Shown: positions 25,532-33,865, counted from the first letter of the stretch. The stretch is DNA of 64,000 bases from Tabrizicola sp. (GCF_022842145.1 NZ_JALHQD010000006.1:124001-188000); one strand, 5' to 3'. Notes: generated by a model from the sequence alone, not told the origin. Translations and numbers: made by a program.

Positions 25532-26088
25532 CGCTGCCCCCGGATCAAGGTTAGTTTCGGGCAAAGGAATCCGGCGCTGCGGGTGGCGGCGCGGTAGCTT
25601 TCGGCTTGGGGTGAGGCGAGGATTGTCCGTTCCTCGATCAAGGCGCTGTTCACATAGAACAGGACCAGCGCAAAGGTCAGCGCGGCAAGCAACCAGACAG
25701 GTGCTGCAATAAGCAGGGCGGCCCAGAAAAGGATGTAGGACAGATAGAATGGGTGACGCACCCACCTGTATGGCCCGCTGCCCGCGATCCGGGGCGGTGC
25801 CACGGGATCAAAGGCAAGCGTCAGCCCGTGCCCATGTGTAGCCCGCACTGCGGCATGAAAGACGCCAAGGGCGGCCAGCACTCCGACGGCAGCAAGGGCC
25901 AGTCGCCCGTTGTCCGGAGGCGAGCGCAGGATAGCGATGATCCCGGTGAGTAGTGCTGCGGCTGCAAGTACCGAGACGATCCGCATTGCCATCGGCATCC
26001 GCGTGCTGACGAAGTGATAGCGGATCGCCCAGGCAAAGTAGGCAAAGACCGCCACGGCAAGCGCAAGGAACAGCACCGACCCGATCAC
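25528..26088 (-). CDS. Isoprenylcysteine carboxyl methyltransferase (ICMT)/PEMT-like membrane methyltransferase
   Basis: A 186-residue integral membrane protein. Hydrophobic segments lie near residues 2-22, 35-57, 62-80 and 125-155. The S-adenosylmethionine-binding motif GPYRWVRHPFYLSYILFW is the signature of ICMT/NnrU/PEMT-type methyltransferases, followed by the conserved ALIEERTIL Glu-Glu. The family methylates carboxyl groups of prenylated proteins, phospholipid amines, or small lipids. Both gene ends overlap the flanking GNAT genes by 4 bases, so it is stoichiometrically coupled with them. A role in esterifying an acyl-amino-acid carboxylate is an inference from that coupling. Confidence 0.8.
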   Translation of the reverse strand: MIGSVLFLALAVAVFAYFAWAIRYHFVSTRMPMAMRIVSVLAAAALLTGIIAILRSPPDNGRLALAAVGVLAALGVFHAAVRATHGHGLTLAFDPVAPPRIAGSGPYRWVRHPFYLSYILFWAALLIAAPVWLLAALTFALVLFYVNSALIEERTILASPQAESYRAATRSAGFLCPKLTLIRGQR

Positions 26089-26699
26089 GACAAGACCTCG
26101 CCAGCGATCTTTCGACTTGCAACACGCGCAAGCGGCGAGCCGATGCGGTTGAGATGGTCCGTGTCGAAAAGATCCAGCAACATGATGATCTGCGTGCCGG
26201 CGACCGGATGCTCGAAGGACCCGCCGGTCTGGCGATAGCCGAAGGTCCCGAACAACGAGACCAGCTCTTCCCGCGTGGACAGGACGGAATGCCTGACGTT
26301 CAGGTCCAGCCCGATCTGGTAGGCCAGGCGAAAGAGAGCGATCACCGCACGCAGGCTTCGGCCGCCTTCATCGGTCACAAATCGGCTGCAGACAATGGTT
26401 TCCGGGGCACAGAGAAGGCGGGCGGACACCGCAAGATCGGCGAGGTAGCCCTCGGGGCTGACGTCTTGCAGGGCGGTTTGCCGAAGCGCCGCAACCAGGC
26501 GGCCACCCTCGCAATACGCGATCTGTCGGGACCGCTGATCTTCCGCGTCGACCAAGGTGCCGTCCGGCGAGACGCCAGGATAGGACTTGCCCTGCTCGAC
26601 CACGAAGCGCCGATGGCGAAGCCGGTAGATCTGGCCAAACCAGGGTTCCGTTGTTGCGACGAATGCCCCGCGCCGCACGGTGGCCCGGTCCTCGTTCAT
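26085..26699 (-). CDS. GNAT-fold autoinducer-synthase-like acyltransferase, paralogue 2
   Basis: A 204-residue GNAT-type protein. The motif YRLRHRRFVVEQG near residue 25 matches the R-x-x-x-F-V-x-E entry helix of autoinducer-synthase-like/FeeM enzymes. The core has RLVAALRQTAL and CSRFVTDEGGRS. The late SLFGTFGYRQTGG is the strand and turn before the last helix. It differs clearly from the paralogue at 24842-25531. It overlaps both neighbours by 4 bases. The acyl donor and acceptor are unknown; a role in an N-acyl amino acid or lipid pathway is inferred. Confidence 0.68.
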   Translation of the reverse strand: MNEDRATVRRGAFVATTEPWFGQIYRLRHRRFVVEQGKSYPGVSPDGTLVDAEDQRSRQIAYCEGGRLVAALRQTALQDVSPEGYLADLAVSARLLCAPETIVCSRFVTDEGGRSLRAVIALFRLAYQIGLDLNVRHSVLSTREELVSLFGTFGYRQTGGSFEHPVAGTQIIMLLDLFDTDHLNRIGSPLARVASRKIAGEVLS

Positions 26700-27442
26700 G
26701 CGGCGTCTCCCGCGGGCGCGCCGATGGCCCGGACAAGTGCCTCATCCCGAAGCGGGATCGGATAGACCTGTCGGAACAGCGAAAGGCACTGGGTCATGGG
26801 GCCGATTGCGTCAGGGCGTTCGGTCAGCACCTGCTTGATCAGGTGGCGGAACAGATTGGCGTGCCGAACGTCCTCCGTGACATGATCCGACAGGAAGCGT
26901 GTTCCATTGGCGAAGGCAATGCCCGCGCCCGGCGACGCGGCAATCGCCTTGGTCAGGCGTTCGGTCAGGTTCTCGAACAGGTACTCGGCGCCGATGTAGC
27001 CGAAGGGGTCGCAGCGGTCCGCCATCCGGTCCCAGACCGCGGCGACGGCAAAGGCGGCGGGGGTGGGCGCCGCGCACTGCAGGGCGGGGTTGCCGCCCAT
27101 CGCAAGGTAGTCGTCCCACGCCCAGAGACCGTGCTCCGCCTCTTCCGCCTTGTGGTGCGACAGCACCTGCATCAGACGGACCTCGGACTTGTGCAACCGA
27201 CCGATCATCCGAAAGCCGGCCTCCGTGGTCTGGCCCTGGTACATGGGGACAGCATGCAGGATTTCGCGCAGGACCAGCCGCAGATCGGTGTGCCGGCTCG
27301 GGTTCTCCAGAAGCTGCCAGCCACGCCAGGCCCTGACCTCGCGTTCGACATCCGTGACCATCGCGTCAAGTTCGGCAAAACCCTTCTCGGCGGTTTCCGA
27401 GTACTTCCCCTTGCCGCGGGGCAATCGTCCATGTGGGGTCAT
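26696..27442 (-). CDS. Haem-oxygenase-like di-iron oxidase (iron-containing redox enzyme family)
   Basis: A 248-residue, mainly helical protein of the PqqC/TENA/HDO superfamily. Candidate metal ligands are E-E-A-E-H-G near residues 100-105 and DHVTEDVRH about 90 residues later, the usual spacing of the helix pairs that hold two irons. HDO enzymes use O2 to cleave C-C or C-N bonds or N-oxygenate amino acids and fatty acids. The ATG at 27442 has GGAAAG seven bases upstream; an in-frame GTG at 27481 is an alternative. Its 3' end overlaps the GNAT start. In context it probably oxidises an amino acid or acyl intermediate. Confidence 0.75.
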   Translation of the reverse strand: MTPHGRLPRGKGKYSETAEKGFAELDAMVTDVEREVRAWRGWQLLENPSRHTDLRLVLREILHAVPMYQGQTTEAGFRMIGRLHKSEVRLMQVLSHHKAEEAEHGLWAWDDYLAMGGNPALQCAAPTPAAFAVAAVWDRMADRCDPFGYIGAEYLFENLTERLTKAIAASPGAGIAFANGTRFLSDHVTEDVRHANLFRHLIKQVLTERPDAIGPMTQCLSLFRQVYPIPLRDEALVRAIGAPAGDAA

Positions 27443-27493
27443 CAGCGTTCTTTCCGAATGATTGAGTGTTTCGTCCTGCACCCGACCTTGGGC

Positions 27494-28288
27494 CTAGCCC
27501 AGGCCCAGGGCCCGAAGCGTGCGAAAGGTGGCGGTGCCGTCCGGCGGCAGTCCTTTGCTGCGCTGGAAGCCCGCCACCGCGGCCCGCGTGTCCTTGCCGA
27601 AGACCCCGTCGACCAGAAGCAGGTCGTCCGGCGGCAGATGGCGGTTGAGAGCGGCCTGCAGGCTTTCGACCTGGGGGCCACGATCGCCGATCGTCAGCCC
27701 CGGTTTGCGCAACGCGGGCCGCGCACCGAACAGGCCGTCCTGCGACCAGCGGTCGATCAGCTCTTCCGAGGCCTCGAAATGCATGGCGTCCTCGATCCGG
27801 AAGGCCGCGCCCCAGAAGAAGCCATGGCGGTTGAAGATCGGGTGGATTGCCATCAACCCGGCCTGCGCCCGCCCGTCGCCCCGCGAATCCAGCACGCCGC
27901 CCAGCGTCAGGTCGATCGCGGTGCCCCAGGCGTGGTTCGAGATGGCCGTCGCCGAGCCGCGGACGAGCCGGCAGCAAAGCATGCCTGCGCTGCCAAGGGC
28001 GGCATGGATGGCAGGGTGATCGCGCTGGATATCGGCCAGGATGGTCCGCAGGACGGCGACGGCAGGTGCAAGGCCAGTTGCGCGGAAGGGGCCGACATCC
28101 TCGGTGACGATCAGGCCTTTGATCAGCGGGTCCACGACCGGCGCGCAGTCGGTCCCATAGGTCGGGCGCGGATTGCCGATCAGCGCAAGCATGGTCGCGT
28201 TCCGCGCGGCGTGAAGCGGGCCGTTCAGAGTCCGACGGTCCTCATGCGCAAGGGGAACAGGGTTCGTCAATCCGGATGCAATGTTCAT
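27494..28288 (-). CDS. M15-family D-Ala-D-Ala carboxypeptidase-like protein with C-terminal peptidoglycan-binding domain, leaderless
   Basis: 264 residues. The zinc site fits M15/VanY-type enzymes: His119 in SNHAWGTAIDL, Asp126 in the same block, and His170 in EDAMHFE. A PG_binding_1 domain occupies about residues 197-262 (GDRGPQVESLQAAL, DGVFGKDTRAAV, FQRSKGL). No Sec or Tat signal is present after the ATG at 28288, which has GGGAAAGG upstream. Leaderless M15 enzymes are usually phage endolysins or are exported by special routes. It is the first gene of the six-gene operon, divergent from a leaderless subtilase. Confidence 0.82.
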   Translation of the reverse strand: MNIASGLTNPVPLAHEDRRTLNGPLHAARNATMLALIGNPRPTYGTDCAPVVDPLIKGLIVTEDVGPFRATGLAPAVAVLRTILADIQRDHPAIHAALGSAGMLCCRLVRGSATAISNHAWGTAIDLTLGGVLDSRGDGRAQAGLMAIHPIFNRHGFFWGAAFRIEDAMHFEASEELIDRWSQDGLFGARPALRKPGLTIGDRGPQVESLQAALNRHLPPDDLLLVDGVFGKDTRAAVAGFQRSKGLPPDGTATFRTLRALGLG

Positions 28289-28477
28289 CGCAGGCCTTTC
28301 CCATCGTGAAGGTGCAGGCCCTAAGAAGCGCGTTCTCCGTAAATCCAACGAAAATCTTCAGTGGGTGAATCCGCGCTGCCAGCGTTAATTTATCGTAAAG
28401 CGCGCCCTCGGCTGGTGATGGGTCCGGAATTGTCTGCCACAATCCTCCGTGACGTCGCGGGCACGGGGGACTGGCGA

Positions 28478-30631
28478 ATGACCTACACATGGCAAGAGCA
28501 GGACGCGGACGAAGGGCACCTGCGCGGCCCGACCAACCCTTCGGCTACTATCGCCGGGGTCGATCCCTACGAGGACTGGGACAAGGTGACCCGCCCCTCC
28601 TCCATGGCAATGAATCAGGACAGCGGGCAACCGCTGAGGCTGATGCAGCCGGTCTACGTTGAACTGATGTCTGTGCGTCCGGGCAAGCCGATCCACACCG
28701 CGCAAGACGCAAGTGCCGCTGCACAAAAGCTGTTGGACATCTGCAGCGAAAGTCCGGAATGGATTGCCTTGCCCGATGAAACCGCTGTCTGCCTGACCAA
28801 TCTGTCGACGGCACTCAAGGTCGACGAAGCAAGTCTCCGGTTCTTTGTCTTCCGGCCAGAGAACGAAGCCTACAACACCGTCATCCTGCGCGACAAGCTT
28901 CCCTACAGGGTCCTGCGCGTCGGCCTAGTTATCCCCTTTGCGGAACAGGCCCGACCTGGTCCGCCCGCCTTGCGCAGCCCACCGGTCGCGACGGTCGCCA
29001 CCGCGATTATCGACGACCAGATCGGCTTCCTCAACGAACGGTTCCGTGCGACGGAAGATACGACGCGGATCACGCGGGTCTGGCTTCAGGGGATGCCGAC
29101 CTTCCAGAAGGTGTCGGGCAAGCCAACCGTTGCGGATGTCGGACGCGAACTCAAACCCGACGAGATCGATGCTCTGCTGAAATCCTGCCCGTTCGAGGAC
29201 GAGGCCTATCGCGAAATCTATCCGTTCGGCGTGCCATTCATCCCATCCGAGAGTGTAACCGCCAGCGGGATCGATTTTCGGACCGCCCAGGACCTGCTTG
29301 ACCCGACCTTCATCCGGCCCTTCGGCTTTCAGGCGGGGCATGGCACGCATGTCCTCGATCTCGCGGCCGGATATCCATGCGGCACGGCACCCGGCGAACG
29401 TCCCATCCTTGCGGTGCAACTGCCAAAGCTCGCGGCGGCCGAGACGTCGGGGGCCCGGCTGGACCTCTTCGTGCTGTTGGGCCTGACGCGGATCCTGCAC
29501 TGGGCGGACACGGCGTTCCATGATAAATCCGGCAACGTTACCCCCATCTCGGTCGTGGTGAACATCAGCTACGGCTTTCTCGCCGGCCCAAAGGACGGCA
29601 GCGGCTTTCTGGAGCGCGAGATCGCCCGGCTTGTCCGACTTCGGAACCAGCGGAACGGACGGACCATCAAGACGGTGGTCGTGATGCCCTCGGGCAACGG
29701 CTACCGTGACCGGACCCGCGCGCGGATGACCCTTTCGAAGGACCAGTTCGAAACCGTCCTCCTGCGCCTTCAGCCCGAGGACCGGTCGGTCAGCTTTGTC
29801 GAGATCTGGACCAGCCGCAAACCGACACTTACGCTGACCATCGCACCCCCCATCGGCCCCGCCGTGACGATCCCGCTGCGCGGCACCGGCGTCTGGGACT
29901 GGATGGATGGCCCGACAGTGATCGGACGGGTCTATGTGCAGGACCACGATAACACGCGCCGGCGCGTGGTGATCGCGCTGGCCCCGACCATCAACCACGA
30001 CCGGCCTGCGACGACGGCACCGAACGGCGCATATGGCCTGACGCTGTTGAACACCGGCGGGGACGACCTCACCGTCGACATCGACGTCCAGCGCGACGAT
30101 ACGCCCTCGACCTTCCGGCAGTATGGCCGGCAATCCTATCTCGACCACCCGCGGGTCGACCTGATCGACCCCGAAACCTTCGACAGCGTCATGCCCGACC
30201 CCGATGACTGCCCGGTCACCCGGTCGGGCACGATGTCTGCCATGGCAACGTCGGGGGCGAAGGATTTCGTCGTGGTGGGCGGGGCTTTTGACCGCCACGC
30301 CTACGAGAAAGCCGCGCTGTATTCCGCCTCGTCCGGAGGCTTGCCCTGCGAGATCGACCTCTCTGCCGTGTCCGAAGAAACCCGCGCCCATCCGGGGCGC
30401 CTTGCCACGGGGCTCTTCTCCGGCTCGACTGCGATCTTCATGGGGACCAGCGCTGCCGCACCGCAGGTGACGCGGGCGATCGTCGAACAGATCGCGGCGG
30501 GTGGCGACTATGACCTCTCGGCGACCCTGGATCCGGCCGAGAGTTTCCCGGGAAAGGACGAACGGCTGGGCGCGGGCATCCTGCCCTTCCTCCAGGAACC
30601 GGGTCGCGTGGCGCGGAGGGACGAGCTTTAG
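28478..30631 (+). CDS. S8-family subtilase, leaderless, with long N-terminal region
   Basis: 717 residues from the ATG at 28478 (the frame is open from 28361, so the start is uncertain). The catalytic triad is visible: Asp near residue 179 (AIIDDQIG), His near 288 (GHGTHV) and Ser near 658 (GTSAAAP). A region of about 170 residues before the Asp and an insert of about 100 residues between His and Ser (PSGNGYRD, then a beta-rich ETVLLRLQPED segment) are unusual. No signal peptide is seen for either start. It is divergent from the M15/GNAT/HDO operon. Possible roles are intracellular maturation of a peptide or toxin, or a defence-type protease. The substrate is unknown. Confidence 0.8.
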   Translation: MTYTWQEQDADEGHLRGPTNPSATIAGVDPYEDWDKVTRPSSMAMNQDSGQPLRLMQPVYVELMSVRPGKPIHTAQDASAAAQKLLDICSESPEWIALPDETAVCLTNLSTALKVDEASLRFFVFRPENEAYNTVILRDKLPYRVLRVGLVIPFAEQARPGPPALRSPPVATVATAIIDDQIGFLNERFRATEDTTRITRVWLQGMPTFQKVSGKPTVADVGRELKPDEIDALLKSCPFEDEAYREIYPFGVPFIPSESVTASGIDFRTAQDLLDPTFIRPFGFQAGHGTHVLDLAAGYPCGTAPGERPILAVQLPKLAAAETSGARLDLFVLLGLTRILHWADTAFHDKSGNVTPISVVVNISYGFLAGPKDGSGFLEREIARLVRLRNQRNGRTIKTVVVMPSGNGYRDRTRARMTLSKDQFETVLLRLQPEDRSVSFVEIWTSRKPTLTLTIAPPIGPAVTIPLRGTGVWDWMDGPTVIGRVYVQDHDNTRRRVVIALAPTINHDRPATTAPNGAYGLTLLNTGGDDLTVDIDVQRDDTPSTFRQYGRQSYLDHPRVDLIDPETFDSVMPDPDDCPVTRSGTMSAMATSGAKDFVVVGGAFDRHAYEKAALYSASSGGLPCEIDLSAVSEETRAHPGRLATGLFSGSTAIFMGTSAAAPQVTRAIVEQIAAGGDYDLSATLDPAESFPGKDERLGAGILPFLQEPGRVARRDEL

Positions 30632-30683
30632 GAAGCGAAGGCGGGCAGAGATGCCCGCCTGCTCCATCTGCCCGCAGAGACCC

Positions 30684-31841
30684 CTACAACTTGAACTCGT
30701 CCAAGGCCTTGCGCCAGAACGTTTCCAGGATCGTCGGGCTCACCGTTGCAGCAGCCTCCGTCTGCGAACCCGCCCGGGAGATCGCGGGGTCCACCGGCGG
30801 TGTCGCTTTCGGATCTTCCGGAAGTGCACTGGCCAACCAGGCCAGGGAGAAGTCCATGTCCGCGTAAAAGGTCTTGTCGTCCGGCTTGCCAGATCCGAGC
30901 GGACGCACACCGAAGACGGGCGTCGCGGAAGTGACCGGCTTGGCCCCGGTTCCCAGCCGATGAACATATTCGCCCAACATACAGCCCAGGACGGCCCCCG
31001 CCGCCGTATCGCCGGGGAAATGAACCCCGGCGACCGTGCGATTGACGGCAATGCGGGCGGCCAGCCGGAACGGCTGGGCTTGGGCCGTCACTCCGGCCAG
31101 CGGGCCTTCGATGCCTTTGGTCATCAGCCTGTGCAGCACGGTCGCGACGGCGAAGGCCTCGGTCGCGTGGCCGCTGGGGAAGGTCGAATGGTCCGGCGTC
31201 TGGATGATCGGCTGCAGTTCCGGCGCATAGTCGACCGGACGCTTCGCCCGGCACAGGTGCTTGACCTTCAGCTCCACGAAGATGCACAGCCGGATGACGG
31301 CCTCAAGCAGCTCCATCGTCTTCAGCCGCCGCTGGTCGTCAATCAGCGCGATGGCCCCGAAGAAGGACAGGATATCGTCGATCTGCACGCTGATCTCGGG
31401 GATACGGTCCTCGCGCAGGTCAGCGTAAGATCGCATGAAACGAAGCTGTTGCCCGAAGAAATCCGGGGCCGGACGCGCGACCTGAAAAAACATCGTCCCC
31501 AGTGTCCGTTGCTTGACGACCGTTGCCGTGCTGTTGCCCGTCACCTCGACGCCGCTGAACAGTTCGTGGTCCAGCATCAGTCCCCGCGTCGAATAGCGCA
31601 GGTAAAGGATGTCATCATCTTTCGTCGAGAATTCGTCCGGCAAGTTGGCGGGTTTCGCGTCCCAGAACCCCGCGATGCCGTCATGGGTCTGGGTCAGGGC
31701 CTGGCTTAGAAGCGGCGACGCCTCGCCGCCGGCATGGTCCGCCAGGCCTTCGTCCCCCGACCTGCCGGAGCGGCCCGACCTGCCCGATCGCCCTGACCTG
31801 CCTGATCTTCCCGACCTGCCGGACCTTCCCAGTTCGCTCAT
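30684..31841 (-). CDS. PAP2/vanadium-haloperoxidase-fold protein with (GRS)8 N-terminal tail
   Basis: 385 residues. The acid phosphatase/haloperoxidase motifs are in order: K-R-P-V-D (about 218), FPSGHATEA (about 238) and RIAVNRTVAGVHFPGD (about 275-290), which hold phosphate or vanadate. No clear transmembrane segments are seen, so it is closer to soluble haloperoxidase-like phosphatases than to membrane PAP2 lipid phosphatases. The N-terminus after MSEL is eight perfect Gly-Arg-Ser triplets, positively charged and disordered. It is convergent with the subtilase gene and divergent from the SARP-like regulator. It could halogenate or dephosphorylate a product of the cluster. Confidence 0.8.
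   Translation of the reverse strand: MSELGRSGRSGRSGRSGRSGRSGRSGRSGDEGLADHAGGEASPLLSQALTQTHDGIAGFWDAKPANLPDEFSTKDDDILYLRYSTRGLMLDHELFSGVEVTGNSTATVVKQRTLGTMFFQVARPAPDFFGQQLRFMRSYADLREDRIPEISVQIDDILSFFGAIALIDDQRRLKTMELLEAVIRLCIFVELKVKHLCRAKRPVDYAPELQPIIQTPDHSTFPSGHATEAFAVATVLHRLMTKGIEGPLAGVTAQAQPFRLAARIAVNRTVAGVHFPGDTAAGAVLGCMLGEYVHRLGTGAKPVTSATPVFGVRPLGSGKPDDKTFYADMDFSLAWLASALPEDPKATPPVDPAISRAGSQTEAAATVSPTILETFWRKALDEFKL
31758..31829 (-). repeat. Eight tandem 9-bp codon triplets encoding Gly-Arg-Ser
   Basis: Eight successive 9-base units encode GRS; GGCAGGTCG/A alternates with more divergent units, so there is also an 18-bp periodicity. Third-position differences between units show the peptide has been kept while the DNA drifted. 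Confidence 0.85.
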
Positions 31842-31970
31842 GATGTTTGCCCACCCATTTGCCTATTGAACGCATCTTCGGCGGCGCGCTCTTTCTGGGT
31901 CAATCTTGGAAATGGGAACCCTGTGGAATTTACGCCGGATTCACGCTAGCCTCATCGCGCTGGCCAGGGT

Positions 31971-33653
31971 GTGGGGCAGCGCCATGTATTTCCGCGCTGT
32001 GGCGTTTTAGTGGGGACGGGGTTGGAAGAAGACGAGGGCCGAGGTCATCTACAGATCTTCCTCATGGGTCCCTTCCGCCTGATCGGTGAGGACGGGCAAG
32101 AGATTGTGTTGCGCGCGGCCAAAGCCAGAGGATTGATCGCGCTTCTGGCCGTTTCCCCAGTCTTCCGCCGTTCGCGCATATGGCTTCAGGACAAACTCTG
32201 GAGCGACAGGGGACGCGAACAAGCCTCGGCAAGTCTTCGGCAGGCGCTGTCGCAACTTCGCGACGAACTGGGCGCACTTGATTCCGTCCTGCAGGCAAGT
32301 CGCGATGACATCTGGCTCAATCCGTCACGGATCAAGGTATTCGACAAAGTCCAGGGAACAGACCAGGCTGAGTTTCTTGAAGGCCTGGACCTGCGAGATC
32401 ACGAATTCGAGGCATGGCTTCGCACGGAACGGATGGCCAGGCTTCCTGCGGTGGCCAAATCGACAAAGACCATTGCCGCCCCGCCACAGACCCGGGCCGG
32501 AAAGGCGCGTCCCGTCTATATTGTCGCCCAAGGCGCTCCACGGTCGACCGAACGGCTTTACGAGGATATCTTTGTCGACTGCCTCGAATGCAGTCTGCGA
32601 GAGTCGCTGACCGTAGACGTGTATCGCCGTGACCCACCTGCCATCGAGATCGACCCGTTGATCATGGCGGTGCAGGCGTTCGCCGTGTCGGGCCAGGGCC
32701 ACGGCCTTCGGGTACATATCGAGGAAGGCCGCAGGCGAAGAACGCTTTGGACCGGAATGCGGATCGTCCCCGCCAACGGCGCGCCCCCCGTCGAACACAA
32801 GGATGTCCTGGCCCTGGCGTATGAAGCGACCGAGGCGCTGGCCGACGCGCAGCTTCTGGACCGGTTGCGCAGTCGCGAGCAGCTTGATGCCTCGCTCATG
32901 GCGCGCATGGCCATCCGCAAGATATTCATGTTGACGCCGGATGAGCTTGAAAGAGCCGATCTCCTGCTTGATCAGGCGTTCGAAATTGACGCGCATCCGC
33001 AATTCCTTGCCTGGCGCATTCAACTCCGTGTCATTCAGCAACTTGAACGTCATCCTCAGGGCCAAAGCACATCGCATGAACTTCCCAAACTGATTGCCGA
33101 CGCACTCGCGCTTGACCCGACGAACTCGATGGTGCTTGCCGCCACGGCCAATGCAAAGCTTCTGGTTGAGGGCGATGTCGTGGCCGGAGTCGAAATTGCC
33201 CGCGCCAGTTTGCGGATGAATTCGTCAAATCCGTTTGCCTGGGACTGCCTGAGCATCGCGCTCTTGATGAATGGCGCATCCGAAGAGGCCCATCGGCACC
33301 AGATGTGGGCAAACCAGATCGCCGCCCGATACCCGATCCGGCATTTCTGGGACATGGGGGCTGCGCTTACCTCGGTCGTGACGAACCGGCACGAGGACGC
33401 GTTGAAGCTCGCTCAAACCGCACATGCGATGGCCCCGAGCTTCCGTCCACCGCTGCGCTATCTTACTGCTCTCAACGGGGCGATCGGGCAGCACGAGGCC
33501 GCCATCACCTATGCAGCCAAGCTGCGTGAGCTTGAGCCCGACTTCAGTTTTGAACGCCTCCTATCCGATTCCGCCTATCCGGTAGCAGCACTTCGACGCA
33601 GCGGTCTCCTGACAAGTGGTGCCCTGCGCGAGCTTAGGCATCACTCCCTTTAG
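31971..33653 (+). CDS. SARP/BTAD-like transcriptional regulator with TPR-like C-terminal half
   Basis: Up to 560 residues from the GTG at 31971; GTG 32010 and TTG 32022 (after GGGGACGGGG) are alternative starts. The N-terminal winged-helix shows the OmpR/SARP pattern: LQIFLMGPFRLIGEDG, the AAKARGLIALLAVSP helix and KLWSDRGREQASASLRQALSQLRDEL. A BTAD-like helical region and TPR-like repeats follow (LADALALDPTNSMVL, RASLRMNSSNPFAW). SARP-type regulators activate secondary-metabolite clusters in actinomycetes; related architectures occur in alphaproteobacteria. It is probably the local activator of the flanking 23.3-31.8 kb genes. Confidence 0.75.
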   Translation: MGQRHVFPRCGVLVGTGLEEDEGRGHLQIFLMGPFRLIGEDGQEIVLRAAKARGLIALLAVSPVFRRSRIWLQDKLWSDRGREQASASLRQALSQLRDELGALDSVLQASRDDIWLNPSRIKVFDKVQGTDQAEFLEGLDLRDHEFEAWLRTERMARLPAVAKSTKTIAAPPQTRAGKARPVYIVAQGAPRSTERLYEDIFVDCLECSLRESLTVDVYRRDPPAIEIDPLIMAVQAFAVSGQGHGLRVHIEEGRRRRTLWTGMRIVPANGAPPVEHKDVLALAYEATEALADAQLLDRLRSREQLDASLMARMAIRKIFMLTPDELERADLLLDQAFEIDAHPQFLAWRIQLRVIQQLERHPQGQSTSHELPKLIADALALDPTNSMVLAATANAKLLVEGDVVAGVEIARASLRMNSSNPFAWDCLSIALLMNGASEEAHRHQMWANQIAARYPIRHFWDMGAALTSVVTNRHEDALKLAQTAHAMAPSFRPPLRYLTALNGAIGQHEAAITYAAKLRELEPDFSFERLLSDSAYPVAALRRSGLLTSGALRELRHHSL

Positions 33654-33845
33654 GACCGGAATGCGAAAGCGGTGGGGTGTTCGCGACTAAGTATAAGTCA
33701 GAATGATCAAACGGGGAGCGGGTCCGTAACGCCTGGAACCTTTCGGGCGTTGGAAATCCGGAGGTCGCGATGCTTCGCCGATGGTGCTCTATGGTGTCTG
33801 GAGGCGATTGAACGTCAGCTATGGGCCGAGAGCGACTGGGAAGAC

Positions 33846-33865
33846 GCAAAGGGTGGAAAGCGGCC
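33846..33865 (+). repeat. Dispersed intergenic repeat, copy 3
   Basis: GCAAAGGGTGGAAAGCGGCC matches 17 of 20 bases of copy 2 at 23036 in the same orientation. The two copies bracket the unusual 23.3-33.7 kb cluster. Confidence 0.5.

Noticed and set aside
26651-28309. Plus-strand open frame of 552 codons opposite the M15/HDO genes
   Set aside because: It is the high-GC shadow of recognised minus-strand genes with zinc and di-iron motifs; no domain is seen in this frame.
28925-30667. Minus-strand open frame of 580 codons opposite the subtilase
   Set aside because: The plus strand carries an intact Asp/His/Ser subtilase triad; the antisense frame has random composition.
31741-31841. GRS-encoding repeats as a CRISPR-like or satellite array
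   Set aside because: Units are contiguous 9-bp codon triplets in frame with a coding sequence, without spacers.
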